A stretch of DNA of 64,000 nucleotides from the NCBI RefSeq assembly GCF_007752135.1, contig NZ_CP036298.1, positions 1,922,001-1,986,000 of the forward strand, read 5' to 3'. The position numbers and the translations under genes are program-made. The notes below the pieces were generated by a model. The model saw only the letters and a program-made list of their open reading frames with translations, was not told the origin of the DNA and ran no database searches. The stretch is from Aureliella helgolandensis. Its GTDB lineage: Bacteria > Planctomycetota > Planctomycetia > Pirellulales > Pirellulaceae. Positions 19,773 to 28,384 of this stretch are shown here, piece by piece (positions within the stretch are counted from its first letter, which is position 1; each line of letters starts with the position of its first letter).

Positions 19773-20900
19773 TTAGGGTATTTCACCGACGGCCTCACCT
19801 CCATTGCGAGAACCAATCGACCACCACACTTGGTTGTCGATGCTATCGCTCAGGAACTGGATATGGCCATCGACGAAGCAAAGCAAGGCTCCTCCCACGT
19901 GATTGCTACTGGCAGTCACAATGTTGCTGCCGTCGTCTTCGCCACCATACAGGTGGCAGTTGCGCGTGTTCAGCGGCATGACGTGCATGTACAAGTTCGA
20001 TGCCAGCGTCCATCCTGAGATCCAACTACGGCCATGCGGCAGAGAATAGGTGGGATCAGCTACCGACACTCCATTGCAGTACGTAACCCAATCCCCGAGC
20101 CGTCGATTGCTACTGCCGGCTCCAGCACAGAATGATGTGGTTGCAGGTTTGGAACTGCCCTGCATGGTGGTTCCAAAAGGTCCGGTAGTTCCCACCGCAT
20201 TGTTGATGAGGCGTTCCGCTACGAGAGCGGTGCTCGAAGTGCCGTCCGTGAAGTCGCGTAACTTGATCTTGGGTATTTGCCAAGCATCAGGCTGGAGGGG
20301 ATTGATGATTGGCATCGCGCCATTCGCGACTTTGAGTGGTGCCCCCGATCCTTCGATTCCGGTTGCACCACGAACCCATCCTAGGTTTCCTGCATACGAT
20401 CCAGGGGCGGGCTGGGCAGTACCGAGCGTTGGTGTCTGAAGGACTGGGTCGGATGGGCAAAGAAATGTGGGTACGATTGTTGCAGCAGCTCGAGCGTTCG
20501 GATGCGTAGCACTCATGGTTAAATGCCTGTAGTCAAAACTGCCTGAGAAGCTTTTGTCATCAACCATCGACTGGCAGAAGTCAATCGAGTTGTAGAGTGG
20601 CCCCTGCTCAATCTGCGGTAGGATCCTCGCCATCCAACTCGCAAAACCGCTCCCCAACTGTGGATTCGCGTGGCTTGGCCCGGTTGTCGTAAGTGGAAGC
20701 GATCTGTGGAGCGTTTCATAATTTAGGATGGCCAGCCCCATCTGCTTGAGATTGTTGGCGCACTGCATCCTCCTGGCTGCTTCGCGTGCCGCTTGCACCG
20801 CCGGAAGAAGCAATCCGACAAGGACTCCGACAATAGCGATCACCACCAGCAGCTCCACGAGCGTGAAACCACGTCGTGCGCTCGACGATTCCGTAAACAT
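19773..20900 (-). CDS. DUF1559 domain protein
   Basis: 375 residues from the ATG at 20900; an open frame extends 42 codons upstream without family features. Prepilin-like [20 protein letters not shown] at residues 8-27, [18 protein letters not shown], and a C-terminal HVGGALLCFVDGHIQFLSDS in which the usual ADGSV is VDGHI. The middle contains CHLYGGEDDGSNI. The gene ends 64 bases before the PEP-CTERM start and may be cotranscribed with it. Surface or pseudopilin role presumed; function unknown. Confidence 0.92.
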   Translation of the reverse strand: MFTESSSARRGFTLVELLVVIAIVGVLVGLLLPAVQAAREAARRMQCANNLKQMGLAILNYETLHRSLPLTTTGPSHANPQLGSGFASWMARILPQIEQGPLYNSIDFCQSMVDDKSFSGSFDYRHLTMSATHPNARAAATIVPTFLCPSDPVLQTPTLGTAQPAPGSYAGNLGWVRGATGIEGSGAPLKVANGAMPIINPLQPDAWQIPKIKLRDFTDGTSSTALVAERLINNAVGTTGPFGTTMQGSSKPATTSFCAGAGSSNRRLGDWVTYCNGVSVADPTYSLPHGRSWISGWTLASNLYMHVMPLNTRNCHLYGGEDDGSNIVTASSNHVGGALLCFVDGHIQFLSDSIDNQVWWSIGSRNGGEAVGEIP

Positions 20901-21231
20901 GGAAATTCCCGTTAGTTGAAATTGTTCGTTCCAAGTACAAGTCGCCCGGGCAGCGCGGTTGGCGTCTGACAAAGGTTTGGTCGGACCATTTACGGCGCGC
21001 CGCGCATACCGCGGGCAAACGTGCACTTGGATTTAGTCGAAAACGTTGACAACGCGCGTTCACACTTCGATGCCACGGCGACACTTTGACCCCAACGGAC
21101 ACAAGATTGCGAGGGATCGAGCCTTGATGGATCGAAAGCATGGGCGAAGAAAGTGAAATCGCGAGCGACACGAACGGGCGAACCCAACGCGTGAGGATGC
21201 AGACGAAATCAGCTCAAGAAATACCGCACAG
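20901..21231. other. Intergenic, no gene seen
   Basis: Upstream region of the 19773-20900 DUF1559 gene and downstream flank of the first His/Cys-rich gene. The GGAAATTCCC string just above the start (20901-20910) is palindromic but too short to call. No open frame with recognisable features. Confidence 0.4.
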
Positions 21232-21639
21232 CTAGGCGCGGCTTGGCGGCCCTCGGGCCTTGAGATAGACAGTCCGAATGGAATCGGCTGATAGATACGA
21301 CGTAGCAATTGAGGTGATCAGTTGGCCGCTGTAGACTTCGATAACGAAGCTGTGCTCGGACTGAGCTTGCGCGTAAAAGGCACAGATGGAGCACGGACCA
21401 TGACTGGCCACAATTTCGGGACGGTCGCTTGGGGCCGACGCCCCGTGCTCCGATAAATGCTCACCATGCGAACAGCAATGCGACGAGTGGCTTTCGCCGC
21501 TTGACGGAGCATGTTCGATTTGGCAGGAAGCGTCGCTATGTGAGCACGCAGGCTCGTGATGGTGCCAATGAGGCCCAACCGCAGCTGGCACTCCATAGAG
21601 TGCAATCAAGCATATTGCGACGATACGTTGGGAAAACAA
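21232..21639 (-). CDS. His/Cys-rich small protein, copy A (TTG start)
   Basis: 135 residues. Hydrophobic N-terminus (FSQRIVAICLIALYGVPAAV) acting as signal or anchor, then GPHWHHHEPACSHSDASCQ, SHSSHCCSHGEHLSEHG and a C-terminal helix region with GPCSICAFYAQAQSEH. The density of His and paired Cys indicates metal binding, and the protein faces the periplasm. The start is set at TTG 21639 because a GGAG lies 7 bases upstream and the paralogue at 33114-33521 has a stop directly before the same TTG. The two proteins are then both exactly 135 residues. No known family is assigned with certainty; it resembles small DUF2946-like proteins. It lies downstream of... the island's last core gene is at 21833 on its upstream side. 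Confidence 0.75.
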   Translation of the reverse strand: MFSQRIVAICLIALYGVPAAVGPHWHHHEPACSHSDASCQIEHAPSSGESHSSHCCSHGEHLSEHGASAPSDRPEIVASHGPCSICAFYAQAQSEHSFVIEVYSGQLITSIATSYLSADSIRTVYLKARGPPSRA

Positions 21640-21646
21640 CTGAGAA

Positions 21647-21666
21647 CTCCGCACAAACGGGTGCGG
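21647..21666 (-). promoter_or_regulatory. Leader hairpin overlapping the ribosome site of copy A
   Basis: On the minus strand CCGCAC-CCGTTT-GTGCGG forms a perfect 6-bp stem with a 6-base loop. The final GG of the stem is the first half of the GGAG ribosome site that precedes the TTG start by 7 bases. The same element with an identical stem and loop stands before copy B. Folding would mask the ribosome site, so it is a candidate translational control element. Confidence 0.5.
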
Positions 21667-21832
21667 TCCGACCGAGCGTAAGTCTATACACAACCGGCGG
21701 TCATGTCAACTTTCGCGACGACGAATCGCAGCAAACTTTCATCCGATATCTTACAGCAATTCTTTAATTTTGTTGAGCTGCCTGACACCGAAACGATCTA
21801 GCGCTCTTCCTGGCAACGAGAATTGATTGTAA

Positions 21833-24800
21833 CTAGGCAGCTGGTGAAGTCGTGAGCGTGCTTTTGCAGGACCTGCGAAAACCCGCTGCAAGACCACCGA
21901 TTACAATCGCGAGGAACAGCCAGATCGCCCTTGTCGGCTGGGTTTCGTTTTCAGCCGGTTGTTCAACCACCTGATCGCGAATTTCCTTCATCTCGATGCC
22001 TTCGACCTTTGCAGGCGATTCGTTGGGTTGGATGGCAGCGGCGAGGGCAGCCTGGTATTCACTGACGGTTTGCGGGGTCGCGCCGGAACTGGGGGCATTG
22101 AGTTGCTTACCTAGGAACTCGTGGAAAGCTGCGTTACCGCAAGTCTCATAGGAACACGCGGCCCCATGTTCGGCAACAAGTTCGACGTGGACCTGGGCCA
22201 AGCGTTGAAGGACCTCAGCAGCGGGATTCCAGTACCCTTTGCGTGCGGTCTCAAGCATCACCGCGGTCATTTCTTGTAATGCGTACGGGTTTTTGTCTTC
22301 AAAATACTCACGCATTTCTAGGTTGTATTTGTCTTCGATGTAGACTTTGTACGTTTCGTCCCACATGTCTTGTTTGATGGCAGAGGGTTGCATCACGTTC
22401 CAGCCATACATATTGCGAACACTTTCGGTGAGAGAGGCTGCCGCCGAGGCGCCTTCGCGTTGCATGCCTTGGATATACTTCGGGTTCCACATCGTGGTGC
22501 GCGCCTCTTCACGGATCGCACCGACCGACGTTGTCACTTTCGCGCGTCCTGGTTGGCGTAGATCGCTGAAATATCCAGTGGGATCGTTGCCAGTCGTTTC
22601 ACGAACCGCCAAAGTGATTCCACCCATGAACTCGTAGACGTGGTCGAGCGACAAAGGTCCCCAGGTATTCGAGCTACGCGGATGAACCACCGCGTCCACG
22701 CCTTGCATCTGCGCCTCCAATAAACCAGGCAGGACCGTCCCCCAGCGATCGCCATCGCGGTAGACGCCAGACATATTCTGGATGTACTGCTTGGCGACTC
22801 GATCGCTTGCTTCCCAAGTGTCGCCCTTTTCCACCATGCCCATGATCTGCGTGCCATAACTACTGTTGCTTGCGGAACCGAAGATGCGAGCTGTCGCGAA
22901 ATCCCTCGCGTTTTTGGCGGAGATGCCATTGGACTTAAGTGTCAGTTCTGTCTGTTCGGTCCCTTCACGGACGAAGTTCGGATACTCCTCTGCTTCGATC
23001 GCACTCGCAATCTGAACCGCGTTGTCGATCAATGCGATGCGAGAAGCGGCGGCGTCGCGAAATTGCCCAGAGGTCTGTACCAACACATCAATCCTTGGCC
23101 GATTCAATTCACTCGCAGGAATGGCCTCTACGTCATAAACTACGCCGCGCGAGTTCCACACTGGCCGCATGCCCATTAAGTAGAGTATCTGAGCCAGTCC
23201 GGTTCCTTTACCACGAATGAACTCTCCGCCCCAAAGAGATATGGCCACTTGCCGAGGGTATTGTCCGCCATGGCTCGCCCGATGCGCTTCAAGCATTTGA
23301 TCGGTGAGTTTCATGCCAACTCTCCAAGCTTCGGGGCTAGGCGTTTGCTCTGCGTTGATCGAATAGAGATTGCGACCTGTCGGCACTGCGTCAGGATTGA
23401 CCAGCGGATCGCCACCGCTGGATGGTGCAATATATTCCGCGTTGAGCGCTGCCACGATTTCGTCGAGTTCGGTCTGAGGCGAGCTGCGAAGGTTTGCAGC
23501 GTTTTGCTTGGCAGAGTTGATGAGTTCGATGAGTGCCTGTTGGTCTTGTGGACGCTTTGAAACCCAAGATTGAAATTCATTAACGTCTTTCCAAAGACCT
23601 CCATCCGCTTGTGCTGCTGCGGAAGGGATTGAGGGTTGGTCTCCCGATACGTCTTCGAAAACAGGAGCAGGAGACACCTTGGTTTCGTCGGATGAAGGCG
23701 CCTTCTTGGTTGCGCCCGAGACACCGTCCGACTCTTGACCGCGTTTGGGGAGTTCAGCGGCGCGCATGGCTTCGATCGCTTGCGTCATCTTCAGTTGTTG
23801 CTCGGGTGTGAAAATCTCATCAACCTGCAACTCGTTAGACAGCACGGACTCCACAAACTGCGCGGCCCATTGCTGTTGGAACTCAAGCTTTGCGGGATCG
23901 TCTGCCCTGCCGAGTGAGGCAAGCAGTTGATCGACTCCTTGTTCGCCCATCATGGCGGTGACTGTTTGTTGAACTTGATCGGGGGCGAGCTCGCGCCCGA
24001 TTACGTGCAGGCCATCGGTCACACTTTGGTCCTTCAATTGATGGATGTAATTGTGCACCTCTGTCAGCTCGTCTTCCTTGAGCATTCGCCCCGCGAGATG
24101 TTCCGCATCGAGTCCCAAATCGGTCGCGATGTTCAATTCACGCACCAGCTCCGTGACGGAACGGAGCGTCTCTTCACGCAACAGCGGATCTTCGACTTGC
24201 TCCCAATCGTGAATCTTGTCATGCAGCAGCGACAGTTCGCCGTACAATCCGGCTTCCATGAAAGGTGGCGTGAGGTGTGATACAATGACGGCATTGGAAC
24301 GTCGTTTGGCTACCAAGGCTTCTCCGACGTTGTTGATCACGTAAGGGTAAATGTGAGGCACGTCGCCGATGAGAATCTGTGGCCAACAATCACGGCTTAA
24401 GCAATTGGATTTACCGTAAGTAAACTCCAGGGATCCGTGCGTGCCAAAGTGCATGATGGCATCAGCACCGAATCCATAGCGGGCCCACAGGTAGGAGCCT
24501 AGATAGAAATGGGGAGCGGCTTGGTCCGTACCGTGAATCGAGCTGATTTCGTTTTCGTTCTCGCCGCCGCCCACCGTCGGCTGAGGCATGATGACAACGT
24601 TGCCGAATCGAATACGACTGATGACAAGGTGCGGCTTGCCTTCGACGTTGGTCACCATCTTGTCGCCAGGGAGATCTCCCCAAAGATCAATCGTCTCCTG
24701 CTGACGCTTCGGTGAAAGAGCCTCTTGGAACCAGCGCGCATACTCCTTCGCCGGAACCAATTCGGGGTCAGCTTCTCGCAAGAATGTTTCGTAGGCGCCG

Positions 24801-26083
24801 AGCGCCCACTGCCCGAGAGTCTTGCCCTTGGTCTGAATCAAGTCAAAAAGCGCTTCGGGAGATTCAGGCAAACCGTCTCCCAAATCATAGCCTTCAGCTT
24901 CAAGACGCTTCAGCGTATTCCATAAAGCCGGGACGACCTCCAAACCGCCAGCTGAGAGCGCTGCAAGCCCAGGCGATTTGTAGTACACAATGACCAGCTT
25001 CTTTTCGGAGTTGGACTTCTTGCGAAGTTCTAACCAATTCATTGCCAAGTCGACCCGTGCCGTCATTTGGTCGTCCATTGGTGTCCGAACGCTTAAGTTG
25101 CGTTCGTTGGGTTCCATCGACGTAACGACGATGGGCTCGATGATGCCGTCCAGTTCAGGTGCCGTGATGGACTGTCCCAGAAAACCGCCCTCCATCCCGC
25201 GTTCGTCGGCCAACCAAACATCACGGCTGCTGAGTAGCGGGAGCGCGCTGACGATCGGACAATCCAACTCTCGCAAGAGTGCGTCTCCTTCGCCGCCGCG
25301 CGACAGGCGGCCGTGGGGAAACGTGAGGATCAGGTCCGGCTGAATTTCACGCAGCAATGGAAGCATCTCGGAACGACCGAACATGGGATAGACTTTCGCA
25401 CCTCCGTCTTCGAGTGCTGTGAGGAGTGCATCGACCGGGGCACGATTGAGCGTATCTTGCGGGTCCATGAAGCTCCCCAGCAAGACAACTTTATGAGACT
25501 TGCTATCGGCCCCCAATCCACGTTGCGATTGAAACTGTTCAAACTCATCCAGTGTCTCGAACACCGTGTCATCATGGTGAAAAAAACCGCTTTGCGGATT
25601 TTCGATCAGAGGAGGCACTTTTACCTCGCGGCCTCCCAAGTGATGAGCGGCATAGTGAGTCATACCAATCAAATTCGCCTCGCCACCATTCTGCATGTAT
25701 TCGGCGATTGCAAGGCGATGCTCCTCAGGCACAGACGTTTGCTGCTCGGAGAGCGCGTTGGTGGCCGTGCGAATGTAGAAATGCGTGCCCGACTCCCTCG
25801 CAGCATCCATTCGTGCGACTTGCTCATTAGTCAGATTAAGTCCCTGACCGCGAATGAAAACAAGGTTGTAGTTGCTCAACCGAGCGGTTTCTATTCCTGA
25901 GTCCTCGTAGCGATGAATGGTATAGCCGGCTTGCTGAATCGCAGTTTCCCAATTCGCCCAGTCGGTATCCGAGAATCCAATCGTCGCGATCCGGAATGGT
26001 CGCAAGTACTCATAGTATGCCCATAGCCCTCCGGCAAAGAACGCGAGCAGCACACCGAGCGAAATCAGAAGTCGTTTAGTCAT
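21833..26083 (-). CDS. Membrane-anchored CobN/HmuS-like chelatase large subunit
   Basis: 1416 residues. It has the CobN/BchH fold signature MHFGTHGSLEFTYGKSNCLS near residue 545, DVPHIYPYVINNVGEA, and in the C-terminal half AISLWGGEFIRGKGTGLAQI and PRIDVLVQTSGQFRD. It has a membrane helix at residues 5-25 and another at about 1384-1404, with a low-complexity Ser/Pro/Asp linker at 775-830. Soluble cobaltochelatase CobN lacks such anchors. Membrane-tethered versions encoded with ExbB-like and DUF2149 proteins are known from the hmu haem-uptake loci of Bacteroidota (HmuS). Last gene of a five-gene unit, 3 bases after the DUF2149 stop. It probably inserts or removes a metal in a tetrapyrrole or related ligand at the membrane; the substrate is unproven. 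No CobS/CobT partner in the window. Confidence 0.88.
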   Translation of the reverse strand: MTKRLLISLGVLLAFFAGGLWAYYEYLRPFRIATIGFSDTDWANWETAIQQAGYTIHRYEDSGIETARLSNYNLVFIRGQGLNLTNEQVARMDAARESGTHFYIRTATNALSEQQTSVPEEHRLAIAEYMQNGGEANLIGMTHYAAHHLGGREVKVPPLIENPQSGFFHHDDTVFETLDEFEQFQSQRGLGADSKSHKVVLLGSFMDPQDTLNRAPVDALLTALEDGGAKVYPMFGRSEMLPLLREIQPDLILTFPHGRLSRGGEGDALLRELDCPIVSALPLLSSRDVWLADERGMEGGFLGQSITAPELDGIIEPIVVTSMEPNERNLSVRTPMDDQMTARVDLAMNWLELRKKSNSEKKLVIVYYKSPGLAALSAGGLEVVPALWNTLKRLEAEGYDLGDGLPESPEALFDLIQTKGKTLGQWALGAYETFLREADPELVPAKEYARWFQEALSPKRQQETIDLWGDLPGDKMVTNVEGKPHLVISRIRFGNVVIMPQPTVGGGENENEISSIHGTDQAAPHFYLGSYLWARYGFGADAIMHFGTHGSLEFTYGKSNCLSRDCWPQILIGDVPHIYPYVINNVGEALVAKRRSNAVIVSHLTPPFMEAGLYGELSLLHDKIHDWEQVEDPLLREETLRSVTELVRELNIATDLGLDAEHLAGRMLKEDELTEVHNYIHQLKDQSVTDGLHVIGRELAPDQVQQTVTAMMGEQGVDQLLASLGRADDPAKLEFQQQWAAQFVESVLSNELQVDEIFTPEQQLKMTQAIEAMRAAELPKRGQESDGVSGATKKAPSSDETKVSPAPVFEDVSGDQPSIPSAAAQADGGLWKDVNEFQSWVSKRPQDQQALIELINSAKQNAANLRSSPQTELDEIVAALNAEYIAPSSGGDPLVNPDAVPTGRNLYSINAEQTPSPEAWRVGMKLTDQMLEAHRASHGGQYPRQVAISLWGGEFIRGKGTGLAQILYLMGMRPVWNSRGVVYDVEAIPASELNRPRIDVLVQTSGQFRDAAASRIALIDNAVQIASAIEAEEYPNFVREGTEQTELTLKSNGISAKNARDFATARIFGSASNSSYGTQIMGMVEKGDTWEASDRVAKQYIQNMSGVYRDGDRWGTVLPGLLEAQMQGVDAVVHPRSSNTWGPLSLDHVYEFMGGITLAVRETTGNDPTGYFSDLRQPGRAKVTTSVGAIREEARTTMWNPKYIQGMQREGASAAASLTESVRNMYGWNVMQPSAIKQDMWDETYKVYIEDKYNLEMREYFEDKNPYALQEMTAVMLETARKGYWNPAAEVLQRLAQVHVELVAEHGAACSYETCGNAAFHEFLGKQLNAPSSGATPQTVSEYQAALAAAIQPNESPAKVEGIEMKEIRDQVVEQPAENETQPTRAIWLFLAIVIGGLAAGFRRSCKSTLTTSPAA

Positions 26084-26086
26084 GTT

Positions 26087-26488
26087 TTATTCCTCGTCCT
26101 CAGCTGGTACATATACGACACGTCCATCGGGCAAGCGGTACGCCTGACCGAGTAGCTCGCCTTGGCCAGCGCCGGTGGCCTCTGAGGCTTCGTAGTGCTT
26201 AATCTCCTCACCTTCTTTGACCACGATCTCCATGTCCGGCGTTCCCGGGTTGGTGATGATGGTGTAATCGCTTTCCTTCAACAGGGCCGGGACTTGTAGG
26301 TAGGAGACGAGCGCAACCATTAGGGCCACAGCGAATACCATGGCCGCGTCGAAAAGATTGGCCAAACCAGAGAGAGGCTCCACTTCCGCGTCCTCTTCAA
26401 ATGAACTGGCTCTTTTGAGTCGCCGCAAACGCAAGTCATTGAGCAGTGTTCGCTGATCTATGCTCTGAGTTGCTAGTGGATCAGACAT
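26087..26488 (-). CDS. DUF2149 membrane protein
   Basis: 133 residues. The N-terminal cytoplasmic part ends in EVEPLSGLANLFDAAMVFAV, the diagnostic DUF2149 beginning of a single membrane helix (about 50-70). A periplasmic domain follows, with GAGQGELLGQAYRLPDGRVV near the C-terminus. The architecture resembles ExbD (one N-terminal helix plus periplasmic domain). It overlaps the ExbB-like gene by 8 bases and precedes the CobN-like gene by 3, so all three are translationally linked. DUF2149 proteins co-occur with CobN-like and MotA/TolQ/ExbB proteins; it probably forms a proton-driven motor complex with the ExbB-like protein that energises the chelatase-like subunit. Confidence 0.85.
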   Translation of the reverse strand: MSDPLATQSIDQRTLLNDLRLRRLKRASSFEEDAEVEPLSGLANLFDAAMVFAVALMVALVSYLQVPALLKESDYTIITNPGTPDMEIVVKEGEEIKHYEASEATGAGQGELLGQAYRLPDGRVVYVPAEDEE

Positions 26489-27179
26489 GGGAAATCTCCT
26501 CGACGTCGGCCTGTTGTGCTATCTCGTCCGAGGCGGCTTGCAGGACTTCCAACTGGCTGGTTGATTCCATCTCTTCCATAATTAGTGGCCGACCTGCAGC
26601 TGCACGAAGACTGATGCGATCAACACAGAGATTTAGCAGTGCCGAATCTACTTGGAACCAATGCTTTTTCACAGACACCAGGTAACCCGCGACGAGTCCG
26701 ACGAAAAGCCCGAGTACCGTTGTGGAGAATGCAATGACCAGATTGTTACTCATCGTTTGTATGTCTCCGACCGCCAAACCCACCAGTGCCGGCCCCAGCG
26801 GTATCAACGTGCCCATCAAGCCCAGGCCGGGACCAAGTTTTACTAGGCCTCGTAAGCTTTCGAGCTGTCGTCGCCACCCCAATTCCGCTCGTTCGGCGAG
26901 GTATGCGATCTGCGCCAAGTCGTTCGCCGCCGCTAACATCTGGAAGACGATTCGTTGCACTTCGCATCGCTGTTCCTGGATTGGCAAGATCGCGGAATCT
27001 TGCACTAAAGCTTGCTCCAGAGTTGCAGTAGAGTCTTTCTGTTGTAATCGAGTTAGGTATTCCTGAAGTACGCGTCCGGATTGAATAAGCGTCCTAACGA
27101 CCGATACAAGCAGTACGACTAGAACAGGAATAAGTAGTGCGTTGGAAAAAATGTAGAATACTTCGGTCAACAGTTGCAT
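26481..27179 (-). CDS. MotA/TolQ/ExbB proton-channel family protein
   Basis: 232 residues. First helix at about 8-28 (FSNALLIPVLVVLLVSVVRT), a cytoplasmic helical stretch, then the family core LRGLVKLGPGLGLMGTLIPL and GPALVGLAVGDIQTMSNNL at about 115-155, followed by IAFSTTVLGLFVGLVAGYLV. These match the conserved MotA_ExbB region. Such proteins use the proton gradient to drive work across the envelope. It overlaps the DUF2149 gene by 8 bases and follows the 246-residue membrane protein by 12. Here it probably energises the CobN-like system instead of a TonB system, since no TonB or TonB-dependent receptor gene is present in the window. Confidence 0.88.
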   Translation of the reverse strand: MQLLTEVFYIFSNALLIPVLVVLLVSVVRTLIQSGRVLQEYLTRLQQKDSTATLEQALVQDSAILPIQEQRCEVQRIVFQMLAAANDLAQIAYLAERAELGWRRQLESLRGLVKLGPGLGLMGTLIPLGPALVGLAVGDIQTMSNNLVIAFSTTVLGLFVGLVAGYLVSVKKHWFQVDSALLNLCVDRISLRAAAGRPLIMEEMESTSQLEVLQAASDEIAQQADVEEISHV

Positions 27180-27191
27180 GGAATTGCTTTG

Positions 27192-27932
27192 CTAATTGAG
27201 TTGGATACGTTGGTTTTGGCGCCGCTGCAACAGCCAGCCCGTCACCAGACAAACGCCAGCGAGAACGGTGAAAGGGACAAGGGAGGTTGCGGCTGCCTGC
27301 GTCGTCGCCACGTCGCTTGTCGATGGCATGGAGTTGTTTAAGCTGGGTGCTACGCAGACGACGGTCAGAAGGCTCAGGCAGCAGATGAAATGTAGTTGGG
27401 CACGCTGTGACGCGGAGAGAAGACTGGCGGCCAAGCTAGTCGCAAGTAGCAGGGCTGAGACTAGGCCTGCACTCGCCATCCCAACCCACTCAGGCCTAGC
27501 TCCGACTTGCCGCGCTAACCAAGATTGCTGTACGATCAGGATCGCGATCACTATTGGGATAGCTGGGAGCGTGTGCAAGATTCCTAGCAGTGTCCGCCAG
27601 CGATCCACGCGATCCTTGCCAGCGACTCTTATTCCGCCGTAGAATGACACTCCCGTAACGACAACCACCACAAGTGCCAGATTTATTAAATTGTCCATCG
27701 GCAGGAATCGGGCTTGCAGATCAGACATTGAGTTCGCGTCAGCAATTGGATTCACCAAGAACACGGCAAGCGCGCTCAAGCCGACGACCAGCGGCAACAG
27801 ATACCACTGCCTCGAAACGGCAAGCCCAGACACTTGCCAGACTAGCGCAATCAGGAAGCAGGCTGCCAACAGGCTTGCTTCGTGACTTCCGCCTATTGCT
27901 AAGAGCATTTCAATGAGATTCGACATTTTCAC
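27192..27932 (-). CDS. Polytopic membrane protein of the CobN-like operon
   Basis: 246 residues with about six to seven hydrophobic segments (for example ASLLAACFLIALVWQVSGLA, LINLALVVVVVTGVSFYGGI, SLVPFTVLAGVCLVTGWLL). No family was recognised; its place matches that of small membrane proteins in hmu-type operons. The first start is a GTG at 27932 whose GTGA overlaps the lipoprotein stop. An ATG two codons later (27926) is equally possible. The tight spacing (4-base overlap upstream, 12-base gap downstream) indicates it is part of the motor/chelatase complex or its transport path. Confidence 0.7.
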   Translation of the reverse strand: MKMSNLIEMLLAIGGSHEASLLAACFLIALVWQVSGLAVSRQWYLLPLVVGLSALAVFLVNPIADANSMSDLQARFLPMDNLINLALVVVVVTGVSFYGGIRVAGKDRVDRWRTLLGILHTLPAIPIVIAILIVQQSWLARQVGARPEWVGMASAGLVSALLLATSLAASLLSASQRAQLHFICCLSLLTVVCVAPSLNNSMPSTSDVATTQAAATSLVPFTVLAGVCLVTGWLLQRRQNQRIQLN

Positions 27933-28330
27933 TCGACTCCTGAAAGTTCATCAAACGGTGCACCGATTCCTTCTACCATCTCGTCGCCTCGTGTTCCTTT
28001 GAACTCAACCATCGCCCAGCGGCAGGTGTCCTTCATTGGTGACAGCCAGTAGACTCGCTGCCGCGATCCACTGCTGTAGCAAACGGGAGTTACCTGCAAG
28101 GCTGGGTTATCTGCTACGTCAGCAGCCCGCCGAAAGTATCTCGCGAGCTGCGCATCGTGCTTCTTGTCCCAGGTTTGTTTCACCCATTCGCTGCCATCAG
28201 CCTGAATGGCGTCTGGTTGAATGACTTCGCGACTCGAACTGGGCACGGATCGGTTGCATCCGGCCATCCAAAGACTGGCTGACAATGCCAAAATCGAAAT
28301 GCGACTTCTACGAGTGCAAATTAGAACCAT
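27929..28330 (-). CDS. Lipoprotein heading the CobN-like operon
   Basis: 133 residues from ATG 28330. Lipoprotein signal ISILALSASLWMAGCNRS with the lipidated Cys at about residue 25. The mature part contains EWVKQTWDKKHDAQLARYFR, VTPVCYSSGSRQRVYWLSP and KDTCRWAMVEFKG, with two Cys that could form a disulfide. No known domain recognised. First gene of the five-gene unit running to the CobN-like gene, and overlapping the next gene by 4 bases. Likely a periplasmic accessory or ligand-binding lipoprotein of that system; this role is inferred from position only. Confidence 0.72.
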   Translation of the reverse strand: MVLICTRRSRISILALSASLWMAGCNRSVPSSSREVIQPDAIQADGSEWVKQTWDKKHDAQLARYFRRAADVADNPALQVTPVCYSSGSRQRVYWLSPMKDTCRWAMVEFKGTRGDEMVEGIGAPFDELSGVE

Positions 28331-28384
28331 TGGGAACCCCGCGATGGAGAAGTCAACGAGCTGAGATTTAGTGTCACGATCAAC

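Noticed and set aside
21833-26083. Aerobic cobalamin biosynthesis locus
   Set aside because: No other cob genes or CobS/CobT partners occur in the window, and the protein has membrane anchors at both ends, unlike soluble CobN.
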